From: Comamonas avium
Lineage (GTDB): Bacteria > Pseudomonadota > Gammaproteobacteria > Burkholderiales > Burkholderiaceae_C
Assembly: GCF_014836675.1 (NCBI RefSeq)
Contig: NZ_JACSQK010000009.1
Coordinates: 90,840 to 154,839 of the forward strand
Direction: 5' to 3'
Length of the DNA: 64,000 bases
Below the pieces are notes generated by a model that saw only the letters and a program-made list of their open reading frames with translations, searched no databases and was not told where the DNA came from. A program made the translations under genes and the position numbers. Below, one piece after another: positions 7,322-14,230 of this stretch (position 1 is the stretch's first letter; the number at the start of each line of letters is the position of its first letter).

Positions 7322-7607
7322 GTGGAATCTATTAAGGTAGGTTTTCAGGGTAAATCACCAGAAGAAAGAGGCTGATCTGTATAGAAAACTGTGCAATTCC
7401 TGGAGATGTTTAGATCAGGTACGAAAGCATAAAGGTGCTGAGAAATGCAGCCAAGTTGCTAAGTTCAGCTAAGTGAATGGTGGACACATTCGACCATTTT
7501 CAATCATTCAACTTGTCTTAGCACGGGCAGCAAAATGCCTGAAAAGTCATGGCATGGAACTTCATTTGCGGCACTTGGTGACGATAGAAAAGTGGCTATG
7601 GTATGAA

Positions 7608-7817
7608 TCAATAAACCGAATAATCTGTTATGTCTCTAGACGCGTCATTTATGGACAATTTTTTGTCTTTGAGCGTTGCTTCATACATCTCAATTTTTTC
7701 CAAAATCGCAGCGAAATGCAGTGATTCGGAGCTTCCAGGAGGCGGAGGAAATGGAGCTGACAAGAATGGTTGAAATTCTGCCAAAGCAATTTCATATTCT
7801 TGCTGAGTGACTTGCAT
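7608..7817 (-). CDS. Possible small early protein (69 aa)
   Basis: The ORF encodes MQVTQQEYEIALAEFQPFLS, a PPPPGSSES linker and a helical LHFAAILEKIEMYEATLKDKK tail. There is no clear ribosome site, and the surrounding 7.3-8.0 kb stretch is less coding-like than its neighbours. It is unrecognised and kept because its composition is protein-like. Confidence 0.4.
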   Translation of the reverse strand: MQVTQQEYEIALAEFQPFLSAPFPPPPGSSESLHFAAILEKIEMYEATLKDKKLSINDASRDITDYSVY

Positions 7818-7975
7818 CGGCGTATGTTATTTAATGTTTCTTTGTTGGCAAGCCATCGTTAGCTATCGATAGTGTCTGACTTATTCAGTGACAGCTATTG
7901 GCTGCCGATTGCAAATCTAGCATCCAGAGAAATCAGGACAGCACCCAAAGGGCGCTGTGCGCATACCTCTGGGGC

Positions 7976-8455
7976 TTAGTCGGTGTAATAGTCAGGGCGG
8001 GGCGTGCCGTCCAGATCGGCTTGGGCGTCGGCTTCGGTCAGCACTGGGCGTGGGCGGCAGTTGCTGCAGCCCTGATTCGGCACACAGGTACAAGGCATCG
8101 TGTTGGCCAACTGACTGCGTAGCTCGTATCCCATCAATGGCCAGATCTTCTGTACGGCGTTGGCGCGGGCAATGTTGCGGCCAATCTCGGCATCAAAGTT
8201 CTCGGGGCTGGCGCAGGCGCTTTCACCAGTGACTGTGAAGTCGTTGCGCAGCACCAGAACGCATATCGTCAGCAGACCTAGTTCGGGGGGAATGTTGCTG
8301 AAGTTGCGCGGGTTCATGGCTTTCGGATGACAAGCACCTTGCGCAGCGGTGAAATAGTGCTCACTGACGATGTTGGCTTCAATGTCTTTAGGCGTGATGC
8401 GCGGGGCAGTCTTGCCCTTGGCTTGGATCTCTTGCTCAATTTCAGAATCGTTCAT
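7976..8455 (-). CDS. N4 gp49 / Sf6 gene 66 family phage protein
   Basis: This 159-residue protein matches the gp49/gp66 family through RITPKDIEANIVSEHYFTAA, LTICVLVLRNDFTVTGESACASPENFD and EIGRNIARANAVQKIWPLMGYELR. The family is widespread in podoviruses and siphoviruses and has no settled biochemical role; it often sits in early clusters. A Cys-rich tail (PCTCVPNQGCSNC) is additional. The ATG follows AAGGA by a normal distance, and a leader terminator (8476-8501) lies upstream. Confidence 0.88.
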   Translation of the reverse strand: MNDSEIEQEIQAKGKTAPRITPKDIEANIVSEHYFTAAQGACHPKAMNPRNFSNIPPELGLLTICVLVLRNDFTVTGESACASPENFDAEIGRNIARANAVQKIWPLMGYELRSQLANTMPCTCVPNQGCSNCRPRPVLTEADAQADLDGTPRPDYYTD

Positions 8456-8475
8456 GTCATTCCTTGGTTGGTGAC

Positions 8476-8501
8476 AAAAAAAGACCCGCTCAAGGCGGGC
8501 T
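8476..8501 (-). terminator. Leader terminator ahead of the gp49-like gene
   Basis: On the minus strand AGCCCGCC, TTGA loop and GCGGGT are followed by seven T. The tail runs into the leader of the gene starting at 8455. Confidence 0.85.
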
Positions 8502-8524
8502 GCTGCAAGACGTAGACTTGATTC

Positions 8525-8791
8525 ATGGAAAACATCTACGACTCAATGATTGGTGCTCTGCGCGAGCACTGGAAAGCCAACAACAACGCATACCCCCAGC
8601 GGTTTGAGCTGACACAGAGCACCTTTGATGGGCTGCTGGCAGACCGCCGCTTGGTGAACGAAACCATGAACTACCCGTTGAACCTAAAGAATGGGTACGA
8701 GAGGGAGTTCTTGGGCGTCCCTGTGGCAGTGTCTGCAGAGGGCAATGCAATGGTTGCCCTTGATGGCACGCGGGTGCAGCTGAGCGTCTAA
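8525..8791 (+). CDS. Small rightward ORF of unknown function (88 aa)
   Basis: The protein starts MENIYDSMIGALREHWKANN and continues with a well-mixed composition including FELTQSTFDGLLADRRLVNETM and a C-terminal EFLGVPVAVSAEGNAMVALDGTRV. No family was recognised. It lies opposite to the surrounding operon, back to back with the gp49-like gene, and its last four bases overlap the convergent gene ending at 8788. It could be an autonomous accessory gene. Confidence 0.55.
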   Translation: MENIYDSMIGALREHWKANNNAYPQRFELTQSTFDGLLADRRLVNETMNYPLNLKNGYEREFLGVPVAVSAEGNAMVALDGTRVQLSV

Positions 8792-8988
8792 AGGCGTGAG
8801 TTAGGCGCGCTTTTAGCTGGATACGGGAATGGCAGCACGCGGCCATCTGGGTAATGGAGACGGTCACCCACCCGGCTTGGTAGATCAAACGCCAAGAAGC
8901 GGGAGCCAGGCACACCCGTATCGCGGTGCAGCTCGGTGCCTTGATATTGCCAATAGGGCGGCTTGTAGGAGTTCGCGTTTTGGTTCAC
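8788..8988 (-). CDS. Small early protein of unknown function (66 aa)
   Basis: The reading starts at a GTG (MNQNANSYKPPYWQYQGTELHR) and includes PGSRFLAFDLPSRVGDRLHYPDGRVLPFPYP. It is rich in Pro, Tyr and Arg and resembles short phage proteins with a single beta-barrel-like fold, but no family is named. It converges with the rightward ORF ending at 8791. Confidence 0.55.
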   Translation of the reverse strand: MNQNANSYKPPYWQYQGTELHRDTGVPGSRFLAFDLPSRVGDRLHYPDGRVLPFPYPAKSAPNSRL

Positions 8989-9050
8989 GGTGGTGTCTCT
9001 TCAAAAGGTACAGGGAGGGCATCGGGACAAAGCGCACAAGCGCCTTGTGC

Positions 9051-9647
9051 TCATGCCCCTAAGCCTGCAAACGGGCTGGGGCGAAAATCTTGGTAGGTAC
9101 GGCCAGAGCGGCACGAATGGACAACGGAGAAATTCACGTTCATCTGGCGCGCAAGCTCTCGCGCGGTCGTGCTCAGTTCAAACTTGATTCGTTGCACTTG
9201 CTCTGGCGTCAGAACGCGAATGCTCTGTTTTGTCTCTGCGATCCGTTTTCGGCGCAGGGTGGATGTGGCGAGGTCCATGTTTGCCAAGCCCATGGCGATA
9301 GGTACGCCACGGCGAACGTAGCGGGAGCAATCAGGACAGATGCACTCTTGATTGAGGCAGGTATTGCTGACCACGATGCTGCGTGGTGTCTTGGCTTTGG
9401 TGGGTGGGCGCTTGTTGCTGAAAAGCTCCAGCATCAGAGCGCGCACACGGATTTGTTGCGGCGGCTTTAGGGCAGGGTCATTGCAGCGACCCATTCGACG
9501 GTGAGGCATGGCCATGACAGGTGTTCCCACATCAATCGCACCATGCCAGTTCAGGCATGCACCTTCTTCTGTGGTGTTCAGGGTGATCTTGCGCAGCACG
9601 GTGTCCAGCAGGTGGTAGTAGAGATAGAGCACGTATGCGCGCTGCAT
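9051..9647 (-). CDS. HNH-like/zinc-binding protein with C-terminal HTH (198 aa)
   Basis: The N-terminal half has CLNWHGAIDVGTPVM and a zinc-knuckle-like CLNQECICPDCSRYVRRG (about residues 98-115), a layout seen in phage HNH-type proteins. The C-terminal LTPEQVQRIKFELSTTARELARQMNVNFSVVHSCRSGRTYQ is a NUMOD/HTH-type DNA-binding segment. Canonical HNH residues are not certain, so nuclease activity is inference. The ATG has GGAG at a good distance, preceded at once by a terminator-like hairpin. Confidence 0.6.
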   Translation of the reverse strand: MQRAYVLYLYYHLLDTVLRKITLNTTEEGACLNWHGAIDVGTPVMAMPHRRMGRCNDPALKPPQQIRVRALMLELFSNKRPPTKAKTPRSIVVSNTCLNQECICPDCSRYVRRGVPIAMGLANMDLATSTLRRKRIAETKQSIRVLTPEQVQRIKFELSTTARELARQMNVNFSVVHSCRSGRTYQDFRPSPFAGLGA

Positions 9648-9664
9648 GGGAATCTCCAGAAAGC

Positions 9665-9698
9665 AAAAAGCCCGACCAGGCGGGAGCCAGATCGGGCT
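9665..9698 (-). terminator. Leader terminator-like hairpin ahead of the 9647 gene
   Basis: On the minus strand AGCCCGA pairs with TCGGGCT across a partly paired loop and is followed by five T and a short leader with GGAG. Confidence 0.65.
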
Positions 9699-9721
9699 AG
9701 AGGGGCAGCGTTGGTGCTGAA

Positions 9722-10573
9722 TTACTTGGAAGGGCTACCGTTCAGGATTGGCAGCTCTGTTTGTGCGGCGATATCGGCGCGCAATTGCTTCACAGCGTCT
9801 TCAATGATTTTGTGCGGGCGGATCAGCTCCAGCCACATGATCAAATTACCGCCGTCCTGGATGCGGTAGCGCAGGCGCACATCAGCACGGTACTTTTCGC
9901 CGTTCTCAAACACTGGGATGCCCAGGCTGAACTGCTCGGGAACAGCCAACTGGCCTTGGCGTGCGCTGCCTTGAACGTCTTCGTCGTAGGTGAACTGCGT
10001 AGAGCCATCGGCCAGGCGAATGGCAGACTTGAAATCCACCTTCTTCTTGGCTTCCAGGGTACGGCAGACTTCCAAGAGCGTGGCGCCATCGGGGCTGCCC
10101 ACTTCGCCAACAGGCATGCCGGGAGCGGCCTTGTCGATGAAAACTACATCCACCAGGTTGTTCTCGATGAACTGGGCCAGATCCACCTGGCCAACCTTCT
10201 TGCCATCCATTTGTGTCCAGGCCAGCCACTCAGGCGCCAAGGGGGCGTTGTATTGCGCCTTGTGGTCACCCCAGCCAGCTTCGGCCGCATTGTGGTTGAA
10301 CACTGCCGTGAAGGTGGGTGGGTTGATGGTGCTGAAAATGCGCGTGTCTTCAGTCATTTGGTCATTGACCACAGCCACAAAGGATTCGGCATCGTTCAGC
10401 ACAGCCGTGCCGCGCTTACGGGCAGGAGCTGCCAGCAAGTGAGCCAGATCAGCCGCTTTGAAACCTTCAGGCAGTACCAGCACAGGCGTGCCGGCCACAT
10501 CGCGCACAGTTTGATTGCAGGCTGCCAGCGTGTCGCGAGCAATCGTTTCGGTTTGAGTGTCGTTCTGAGACAT
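9722..10573 (-). CDS. DUF2303 (YfdQ-like) phage protein
   Basis: This 283-residue protein fits DUF2303: TPVLVLPEGFKAADLAHLLAAP at the start, then FVAVVNDQMTEDTRIFSTINPPTFTAVFNHN, a central VDLAQFIENNLVDV and C-terminal FENGEKYRADVRLRYRIQDG. The family is common in early or recombination regions of prophages, with no established activity. AAGGAAA precedes the ATG. The neighbour at 11041 lies just upstream, and the pair recurs in related phages as far as I know. Confidence 0.85.
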   Translation of the reverse strand: MSQNDTQTETIARDTLAACNQTVRDVAGTPVLVLPEGFKAADLAHLLAAPARKRGTAVLNDAESFVAVVNDQMTEDTRIFSTINPPTFTAVFNHNAAEAGWGDHKAQYNAPLAPEWLAWTQMDGKKVGQVDLAQFIENNLVDVVFIDKAAPGMPVGEVGSPDGATLLEVCRTLEAKKKVDFKSAIRLADGSTQFTYDEDVQGSARQGQLAVPEQFSLGIPVFENGEKYRADVRLRYRIQDGGNLIMWLELIRPHKIIEDAVKQLRADIAAQTELPILNGSPSK

Positions 10574-10621
10574 GGTGTTTCCTTATGAATGGAATGGGTT
10601 GAGGGAGAGGGGAATGGGTTC

Positions 10622-11041
10622 TTAGCCAACTGCACGCAGTGGAGCGGCTGCGGGGCGCTGTTCGGGCTGGCGCAGCTCTTTCTGTTGTTGGGCGGTGGAT
10701 TCCTGGGACACATCGCGTACACCGTCCAACGTCTGCTGGCGCGGGTCTTGGCGCTGCAGGTTGTTGTCGGTGGTGGTGAACAGGATGGTTTTGCCCTTGG
10801 TGGGCGCGGGCAGCTTGGCCTTCACATCAGTTTCCAGCTCCATCTGGCCGGCCTTGCCGCCGATGGGTTTCATCTTGATGGTCAGGGTCAGCGAACCGGC
10901 CTTGCCTGTTTCGGTGGTGGCGTGCACCAAGTCGTTCAGGGCTTCGGTGGCTTCTTCGCCCAGGAAAGGCGCGCTGTGGGCCAGAAAATCGGCAAAGGCT
11001 TGACGCTTTGCTTTGAGGGTCGGATTGATCAACTTGTTCAT
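10622..11041 (-). CDS. Early protein upstream of DUF2303 (139 aa)
   Basis: The N-terminal 100 residues (AFADFLAHSAPFLGEEATEALNDLVHATTETGKAGSLTLTIKMKPI...) look like an alpha/beta domain. The C-terminus is a low-complexity Gln/Arg/Ala tail with SQESTAQQQKELRQPEQ. No named domain was recognised. CAGGAG lies before the ATG, and a compact terminator ends 16 bases upstream of it. Its place directly before the DUF2303 gene suggests a joint role. Confidence 0.7.
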   Translation of the reverse strand: MNKLINPTLKAKRQAFADFLAHSAPFLGEEATEALNDLVHATTETGKAGSLTLTIKMKPIGGKAGQMELETDVKAKLPAPTKGKTILFTTTDNNLQRQDPRQQTLDGVRDVSQESTAQQQKELRQPEQRPAAAPLRAVG

Positions 11042-11056
11042 GAGTACTCCTGAAAC

Positions 11057-11078
11057 AAAAAAACCCGCAATTGCGGGG
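11057..11078 (-). terminator. Leader terminator ahead of the 11041 gene
   Basis: The self-complementary CCCGCAATTGCGGG is followed on the minus strand by seven T, then GTTTCAGGAG of the next gene. No promoter can lie between the hairpin and the gene. Confidence 0.85.
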
Positions 11079-11116
11079 ACTGGCTGGGTGGGGAAAAGTG
11101 GGCTACTAACGCTTGC

Positions 11117-11206
11117 TCAGAAAGGAATTGGAAAGAAACTGGCTACCACTGCGGCAGTGCATGTCGCAGCGGATGAAACGAAAATCCAGTACAGCCCGTA
11201 AAGCAT
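11117..11206 (-). CDS. Tiny membrane protein (29 aa)
   Basis: The ORF encodes MLYGLYWIFVSSAATCTAAV followed by VASFFPIPF, hydrophobic throughout, and its ATG overlaps the stop of the upstream 45-codon ORF (TGATG). The coupling and the clean hydrophobic profile support it; nothing is known of its role. Confidence 0.4.
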   Translation of the reverse strand: MLYGLYWIFVSSAATCTAAVVASFFPIPF

Positions 11207-11343
11207 CAACCACCTCGTTTTTGCGTGACGCTGCAGGCATGGCGATTAGGGAAACAGGCATCAGCCCAAGCGCGCGCGGTGCGGTTGTCGGGAAAGTCGA
11301 TGCCCTGAATAACTTCTTTGCCAAACTTGACGATGAATCGCAT
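11206..11343 (-). CDS. Small early protein (45 aa)
   Basis: The product starts MRFIVKFGKEVIQGIDFPDN and continues with RTARAWADACFPNRHAC. GGAG lies at a normal distance before the ATG, and a leader terminator lies 20 bases upstream. It is unrecognised; it sits in the same leader-terminator pattern as its neighbours, which supports it as a real gene. Confidence 0.55.
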   Translation of the reverse strand: MRFIVKFGKEVIQGIDFPDNRTARAWADACFPNRHACSVTQKRGG

Positions 11344-11362
11344 GCTGGTATCTCCAGAATGA

Positions 11363-11386
11363 GAGAAGCCCGCGCAGTGGCGGGCC
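11363..11386 (-). terminator. Leader hairpin ahead of the 45-codon gene
   Basis: On the minus strand GGCCCGCC, ACT loop and GCGCGGGC form a stem, followed by TTCTCTCATT, a weaker U-tract than in the other leaders. Confidence 0.6.
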
Positions 11387-11415
11387 TTGGTGGGTTGATG
11401 GGTAAGCTCTGAGAG

Positions 11416-11892
11416 CTATTGTTTTTGCTTAAAGTGCATGGCCGAACGCTGCGCGGTTGCCACCTCTGCCAAGGCGCATTGAATGGCCTGGCGCACCGCT
11501 GCGTGCAGTGGGCGCGCCTGTGAGGACATGGGTGTGCTGACGACTCCGTTATCCAAAGAGATGGTCGTTTTTCCAGAGTCCACCGTCACGATGATGGAGT
11601 GCGTTTGCGGCAGCTCGGTTTCAGCGTTGACCAGCTCGCGGCCAAGTAGGCGCAGCTCACAGCAGGAGTCGCGCATCGATGCCCCAATGGTGGCGCGAAT
11701 GTCAGCCAGCTGACTGGTCTGGTAGAGCTTGGCGTTGCGGTATTTGCGCCATGCTTTTTCAGAAAACATGTCAGCTTTAAGCGCGCTTTTGTCGAATGGG
11801 AAAAAGCCCAGCGCTTCCAGCTGCATCGAGTTGACACTGCAGGTGCCCAGCAGCTCATTGAGTTCAGCCAGGGTTATGAAGTTGTTGTACAT
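11416..11892 (-). CDS. Early protein of unknown function (158 aa)
   Basis: The N-terminus FITLAELNELLGTCSVNSMQLEALGFFPFDKSALKADMFSEKAWRKYRNAKLYQTSQLADI reads like a MerR/excisionase-type helix-turn-helix used by phage regulators. The rest has a VTVDSGKTTISLDNG strand region and a helical end. A regulator role is possible but unproved. The start lies inside the end of a small hydrophobic ORF (11874-11999). Confidence 0.6.
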   Translation of the reverse strand: MYNNFITLAELNELLGTCSVNSMQLEALGFFPFDKSALKADMFSEKAWRKYRNAKLYQTSQLADIRATIGASMRDSCCELRLLGRELVNAETELPQTHSIIVTVDSGKTTISLDNGVVSTPMSSQARPLHAAVRQAIQCALAEVATAQRSAMHFKQKQ

Positions 11893-11999
11893 GGCTCACT
11901 TTCGGTTGTGGTTTCATCAGGCCAGCTCTCTGCAGCAGCCAGGGCACTGACACCAATGACGATGCAAAAAGCAGTCAGGCAGGCGAGGGCGGTAGGCAT
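11874..11999 (-). CDS. Small exported or membrane ORF (41 aa)
   Basis: The ORF encodes MPTALACLTAFCIVIGVSAL and AAAESWPDETTTES, a hydrophobic segment ending in an AAA-type signal-peptidase-like site. It overlaps the start of the 11892 gene by 19 bases. It is unrecognised and could be a signal-anchored small protein or a chance ORF. Confidence 0.4.
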   Translation of the reverse strand: MPTALACLTAFCIVIGVSALAAAESWPDETTTESEPCTTTS

Positions 12000-12009
12000 G
12001 GTGCTAGTC

Positions 12010-12216
12010 CTAAATGGCGTCGGCACTGCCGATAGGGTTGGTGGGTGTGCACAAGCTCTGGCGGATCTCTTCTGGTGACACAGATTTGGTGTGGCGCGCC
12101 AAGCGCTCGACTTCTGACTGCCGCATCAGTTCGCGCTCTTTGAGCCATTCAGCGTGGGAGTGCGGTTCGTAGCGGGCTTTACCGGCAAGGCCGCGAAAGC
12201 GTTTAAAAGTGGCCAT
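12010..12216 (-). CDS. Small basic early protein (68 aa)
   Basis: The product MATFKRFRGLAGKARYEPHS... with HAEWLKERELMRQSEVERLARHTKSVSPEEIRQSL is basic and helical. No family was recognised. The ATG at 12216 follows GGTGATCG directly after a terminator U-tract. A longer in-frame reading from 12381 would pass through that terminator and is rejected. Confidence 0.6.
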   Translation of the reverse strand: MATFKRFRGLAGKARYEPHSHAEWLKERELMRQSEVERLARHTKSVSPEEIRQSLCTPTNPIGSADAI

Positions 12217-12228
12217 ATCGATCACCAA

Positions 12229-12261
12229 TAAAAAAACCCGCCGTGCGTGTGCAGGGCGGGT
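12229..12261 (-). terminator. Leader terminator ahead of the 12216 gene
   Basis: On the minus strand ACCCGCC and GGCGGGT arms enclose a 12-base loop and are followed by seven T, ending about 12 bases before the start codon. Confidence 0.8.
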
Positions 12262-12498
12262 GAGGAATAAAGAGCCGGTGCCTTTCGGCATGCCATGGGA
12301 AGAAGAAGAGGGAGGGAGGAGACGCCCACGGCCCGGCTGAAAAAGGTTGATGGCGCCGTATGAGCCCCGGCTTACCGACAAGAGGGAGGGGGTCGACTTT
12401 CACGCCTTGCAGGGAGGCAAACCCCTGTCACGATTGCCATCAGGCCAGGTGTTTGGATTGCCAAACAACTCACCAGATGGCCCTGCTTGAGCAGGCAA
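12262..12498. other. Intergenic stretch, no supported gene
   Basis: It is purine-rich on the plus strand (GGAAGAAGAAGAGGGAGGG near 12298). Rightward and leftward ORFs here either lack ribosome sites or run through terminators. A Cys-rich rightward reading (from 12360) is noted among the rejected items. Confidence 0.4.
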
Positions 12499-12533
12499 TA
12501 AAAAACCGCCTCGGTGGGCGGTTTGACTGGCTT
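12499..12533. terminator. Bidirectional terminator after the 12540 gene
   Basis: AAACCGCC and GGCGGTTT arms flank a short CTCGGTG loop with a TTTTTTA tail on the minus strand. It ends the leftward gene that stops at 12540. Confidence 0.8.
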
Positions 12534-12539
12534 GGAAAA

Positions 12540-12791
12540 TCAACTTTGATCAAGCTCGGCAAGCGTCTCCTGCAGGCTTTTGATAAGCCGCCGCACATCA
12601 TCTGGCGGCATATCGATCCACACAGTTGACACGGGCAGGTCTGCCGCCCCTTTGGCTGTGTGCTTTAGCCCGATAAAAGGCTTTCCGCCCACTAGGCTAG
12701 TGCGAATGCTGGTGTATTGGAGTAGCAGGGTAGTCATTGTGAGCATCGTGCCATAAATGAAAATTTCTAACCACATCCAAACTGCAGCCAT
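12540..12791 (-). CDS. Small early protein (83 aa or shorter)
   Basis: From the ATG at 12791 the first 27 residues are hydrophobic (MAAVWMWLEIFIYGTMLTMTT). The body YTSIRTSLVGGKPFIGLKHTAKGAADLPVSTVWIDMPPDDVRRLIKSLQETLAELDQ looks like a soluble phage protein. The 12791 ATG lies two bases after the upstream stop; an internal ATG at 12737 would remove the hydrophobic part. The choice is open. No function was recognised. Confidence 0.5.
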   Translation of the reverse strand: MAAVWMWLEIFIYGTMLTMTTLLLQYTSIRTSLVGGKPFIGLKHTAKGAADLPVSTVWIDMPPDDVRRLIKSLQETLAELDQS

Positions 12792-12794
12792 TCG

Positions 12795-13010
12795 TCACAA
12801 GATCCGCTCAACCTCACACGCGGGAAGCAGCAAGCCTTTTGCGCGACAGTAATCAAACTGCTTTTCGTAATCAGCAGCCACTAGAACCAGCGTTCCGTCT
12901 GGTGCATAGATGTTTCGGCAGCGTGCCTGTGGACGGCCTGGTGGCAATTCAGAGCGGTACCCGTGGCGCTGCCAGCATCCATTCGGGCTGTTTGGGTGTG
13001 GAAAGCCCAT
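12795..13010 (-). CDS. Small early protein (71 aa)
   Basis: The product begins MGFPHPNSPNGCWQRHGYRS and ends with YAPDGTLVLVAADYEKQFDYCRAKGLLLPACEVERIL. AGGAG lies nine bases before the ATG and overlaps the stop of the preceding ORF, so translation is coupled. The frame extends upstream to 13133 but only over the 13021 ORF. It is not recognised. Confidence 0.6.
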   Translation of the reverse strand: MGFPHPNSPNGCWQRHGYRSELPPGRPQARCRNIYAPDGTLVLVAADYEKQFDYCRAKGLLLPACEVERIL

Positions 13011-13020
13011 GTTGTTTCTC

Positions 13021-13326
13021 CTATTCAAACCACAACCCTCTGTCACAGGGCTCTGGTTTGTGGTCGTAGCTTTCCGACCTGTCATCGCTTGCGCGACGGG
13101 CTTTGCTGTTCTTGGCAACCCGGTATGCCTCAACGCCGTATAGATCCCAGCGTCTGGATTTCGCGTGACCTTTGATGTTCCTGTTGCCTATCCCATCCAG
13201 GGGCAGAGCAGTACTGACTACAGCGCACGATGGCCTTTTGTTACTCGCTACCACCTGCGAGGGTTCTTTATTTACCCAGCCTGCCAAGCTGCATGAGCAT
13301 GGGGTGCTGGCTCGATCACTTGGCAC
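13021..13326 (-). CDS. Basic protein in the lambda N position (start uncertain)
   Basis: The C-terminal part GHAKSRRWDLYGVEAYRVAKNSKARRASDDRSESYDHKPE is Arg/Lys-rich, and the stop overlaps the ribosome site of the next gene, both pointing to a real gene. The reading frame opens at a GTG at 13326; GTG at about 13257 is another choice, and none has a good ribosome site. It is among the first genes behind the leftward promoter. With the many leader terminators downstream, an antiterminator role like lambda N is an attractive guess, not a homology call. Confidence 0.45.
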   Translation of the reverse strand: MPSDRASTPCSCSLAGWVNKEPSQVVASNKRPSCAVVSTALPLDGIGNRNIKGHAKSRRWDLYGVEAYRVAKNSKARRASDDRSESYDHKPEPCDRGLWFE

Positions 13327-13352
13327 CCGTCGCTTTGGTGCACCTCCTGCAT
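13272..13352 (-). CDS. Possible 26-codon leader ORF of the leftward operon
   Basis: The ORF (MQEVHQSDGCQVIEPAPHAH plus six residues) has AAAGGGG just before its ATG and lies about 100 bases downstream of the predicted leftward start. It overlaps the upstream part of the 13021 reading in another frame. It could be a leader peptide or chance. Confidence 0.3.
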   Translation of the reverse strand: MQEVHQSDGCQVIEPAPHAHAAWQAG

Positions 13353-13451
13353 CGCCCCTTTAGGAGCTAACCCCGCCTTTGCTTCCTGTTGGCTTCGGCC
13401 CCGGATCGCTGGGCCTTTGGTGTTTCGCGGTTTAGTGCTGCGATGAGTTGA

Positions 13452-13514
13452 ATTGAATCATGATTCACTTGCGAGTGTCAATCATGATTCAGTTCTTATT
13501 TGAATATTTATTCA
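13452..13514 (-). promoter_or_regulatory. Leftward early promoter with three repressor operators (OL-like)
   Basis: Three palindromes lie in a row: TGAATCATGATTCA (13454-13467), TCAATCATGATTCA (13478-13491) and TGAATATTTATTCA (13501-13514), spaced 24 and 23 bp. On the minus strand a TTGACA -35 (13481-13476) and TTCAAT -10 (13457-13452) with an 18-base spacer overlap the second and first operators. The same palindrome lies between cI and cro. This is the arrangement of lambda OL/PL, so the repressor should shut off the whole leftward operon. Confidence 0.88.
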
Positions 13515-13555
13515 ATCAAGATCACAATCTACCCATGACCACACACCACACAGAC

Positions 13556-13582
13556 GAAAAAAAGCCCGCTCGGGGCGGGCTG
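13556..13582 (-). terminator. Terminator at the end of the repressor-linked operon
   Basis: On the minus strand AGCCCGCC, CCGA and GCGGGCT are followed by seven T. It lies just past the stop at 13603 and just before the OL-like promoter, so it separates the lysogenic operon from the leftward lytic operon. Confidence 0.85.
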
Positions 13583-13602
13583 TTTGGCTGTCAATTGACT
13601 GG

Positions 13603-13854
13603 CTATGTGTTGTGTGGGGTACCAAGGAGTTTGGTGCCTGCCCAGTCCGTTACCTCTGAAACCATCAAGCGATCGTCGGCATCGATAAATTGTCGGAAGT
13701 GGTCCCGCCAAGCTTCGCTTGCACCGGAGTGTTGCCCCTTAAAGCTCCACGCTGAAAGGAGGTGTTTCTTCGCGTTAAGTCGCTCGAGCTCGTCATAGAG
13801 CGGTTGATAGTTCTTTTGTTTCACCAAATCGTACTCAAGGAAATACAAGGCCAT
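13603..13854 (-). CDS. Small ferredoxin-fold-like protein, Cas2/SinR-like (copy 1)
   Basis: This 83-residue protein begins MALYFLEYDLVKQKNYQPLYDELERL, a beta-strand, the YDL motif and a helix, as in small Cas2/VapD/SinR-type proteins. It continues with SAWSFKG and FIDADDRLMVSEVTDWAG. Its layout matches the 14202-14468 product (YDLNK, helix, SES, LLDANDNCLIVTL), so the two look like diverged paralogues. AGAGAGG precedes the ATG. There is no cas1 or repeat array. It is the last gene of the repressor operon. Nuclease activity is not shown. Confidence 0.6.
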   Translation of the reverse strand: MALYFLEYDLVKQKNYQPLYDELERLNAKKHLLSAWSFKGQHSGASEAWRDHFRQFIDADDRLMVSEVTDWAGTKLLGTPHNT

Positions 13855-14230
13855 GGATAACACCTCTCTTAATCAAAAGTCATGCGTTTGGAGGATCCCT
13901 GCAGGATCCTTAATTCATATTGCCGGATTGCCTTACGAAACTGTTAAAGAAACTGAAGCCATTGGCTTTACCGCGCCTGACTTCAGTTTGTTAAAAACCA
14001 AGAAAAATCTCAAATCAGATGAGCAATTTAATCAACCTAGATTGGCTGCTGACAATAAACAGGTCAGCTGCAAGTTGGACATGGATTGCAATGGGCGCTA
14101 CTACCTTCAGGCATATACCAGCGATGGTGAGGCGATCTTGCACAAGATGCTTGTTGATCGCGCCGTAGTGTCAGTTACGCCAGTCGCTGGTGCATGCGTT
14201 GCTACAGGCGTTGTTTCAACCACTGAATGA
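13853..14230 (+). CDS. Rightward protein of unknown function (125 aa)
   Basis: The product starts MDNTSLNQKSCVWRIPAGSL and has IHIAGLPYETVKETEAIGF, KTKKNLKSDEQFNQPRLAADN and a CKLDMDCNGRYYLQAYTSDGEAILHK part. Composition is protein-like but no family is named. It starts within the palindrome CCATGG that also holds the start of the opposite gene at 13854, and its end overlaps the 14202 gene by 29 bases. AAGGA lies about 12 bases upstream. One of these overlapping readings may be false. Confidence 0.5.
   Translation: MDNTSLNQKSCVWRIPAGSLIHIAGLPYETVKETEAIGFTAPDFSLLKTKKNLKSDEQFNQPRLAADNKQVSCKLDMDCNGRYYLQAYTSDGEAILHKMLVDRAVVSVTPVAGACVATGVVSTTE

Noticed and set aside
9761..10588. 275-codon rightward ORF opposite DUF2303
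   Set aside because: The leftward frame matches a known family with a good ribosome site; the rightward one is its shadow.
12360..12629. Rightward ORF with CHDCHQARCLDC motif
   Set aside because: The Cys pattern looks like a zinc finger, but there is no ribosome site, it crosses a terminator and overlaps the leftward 12540 gene.
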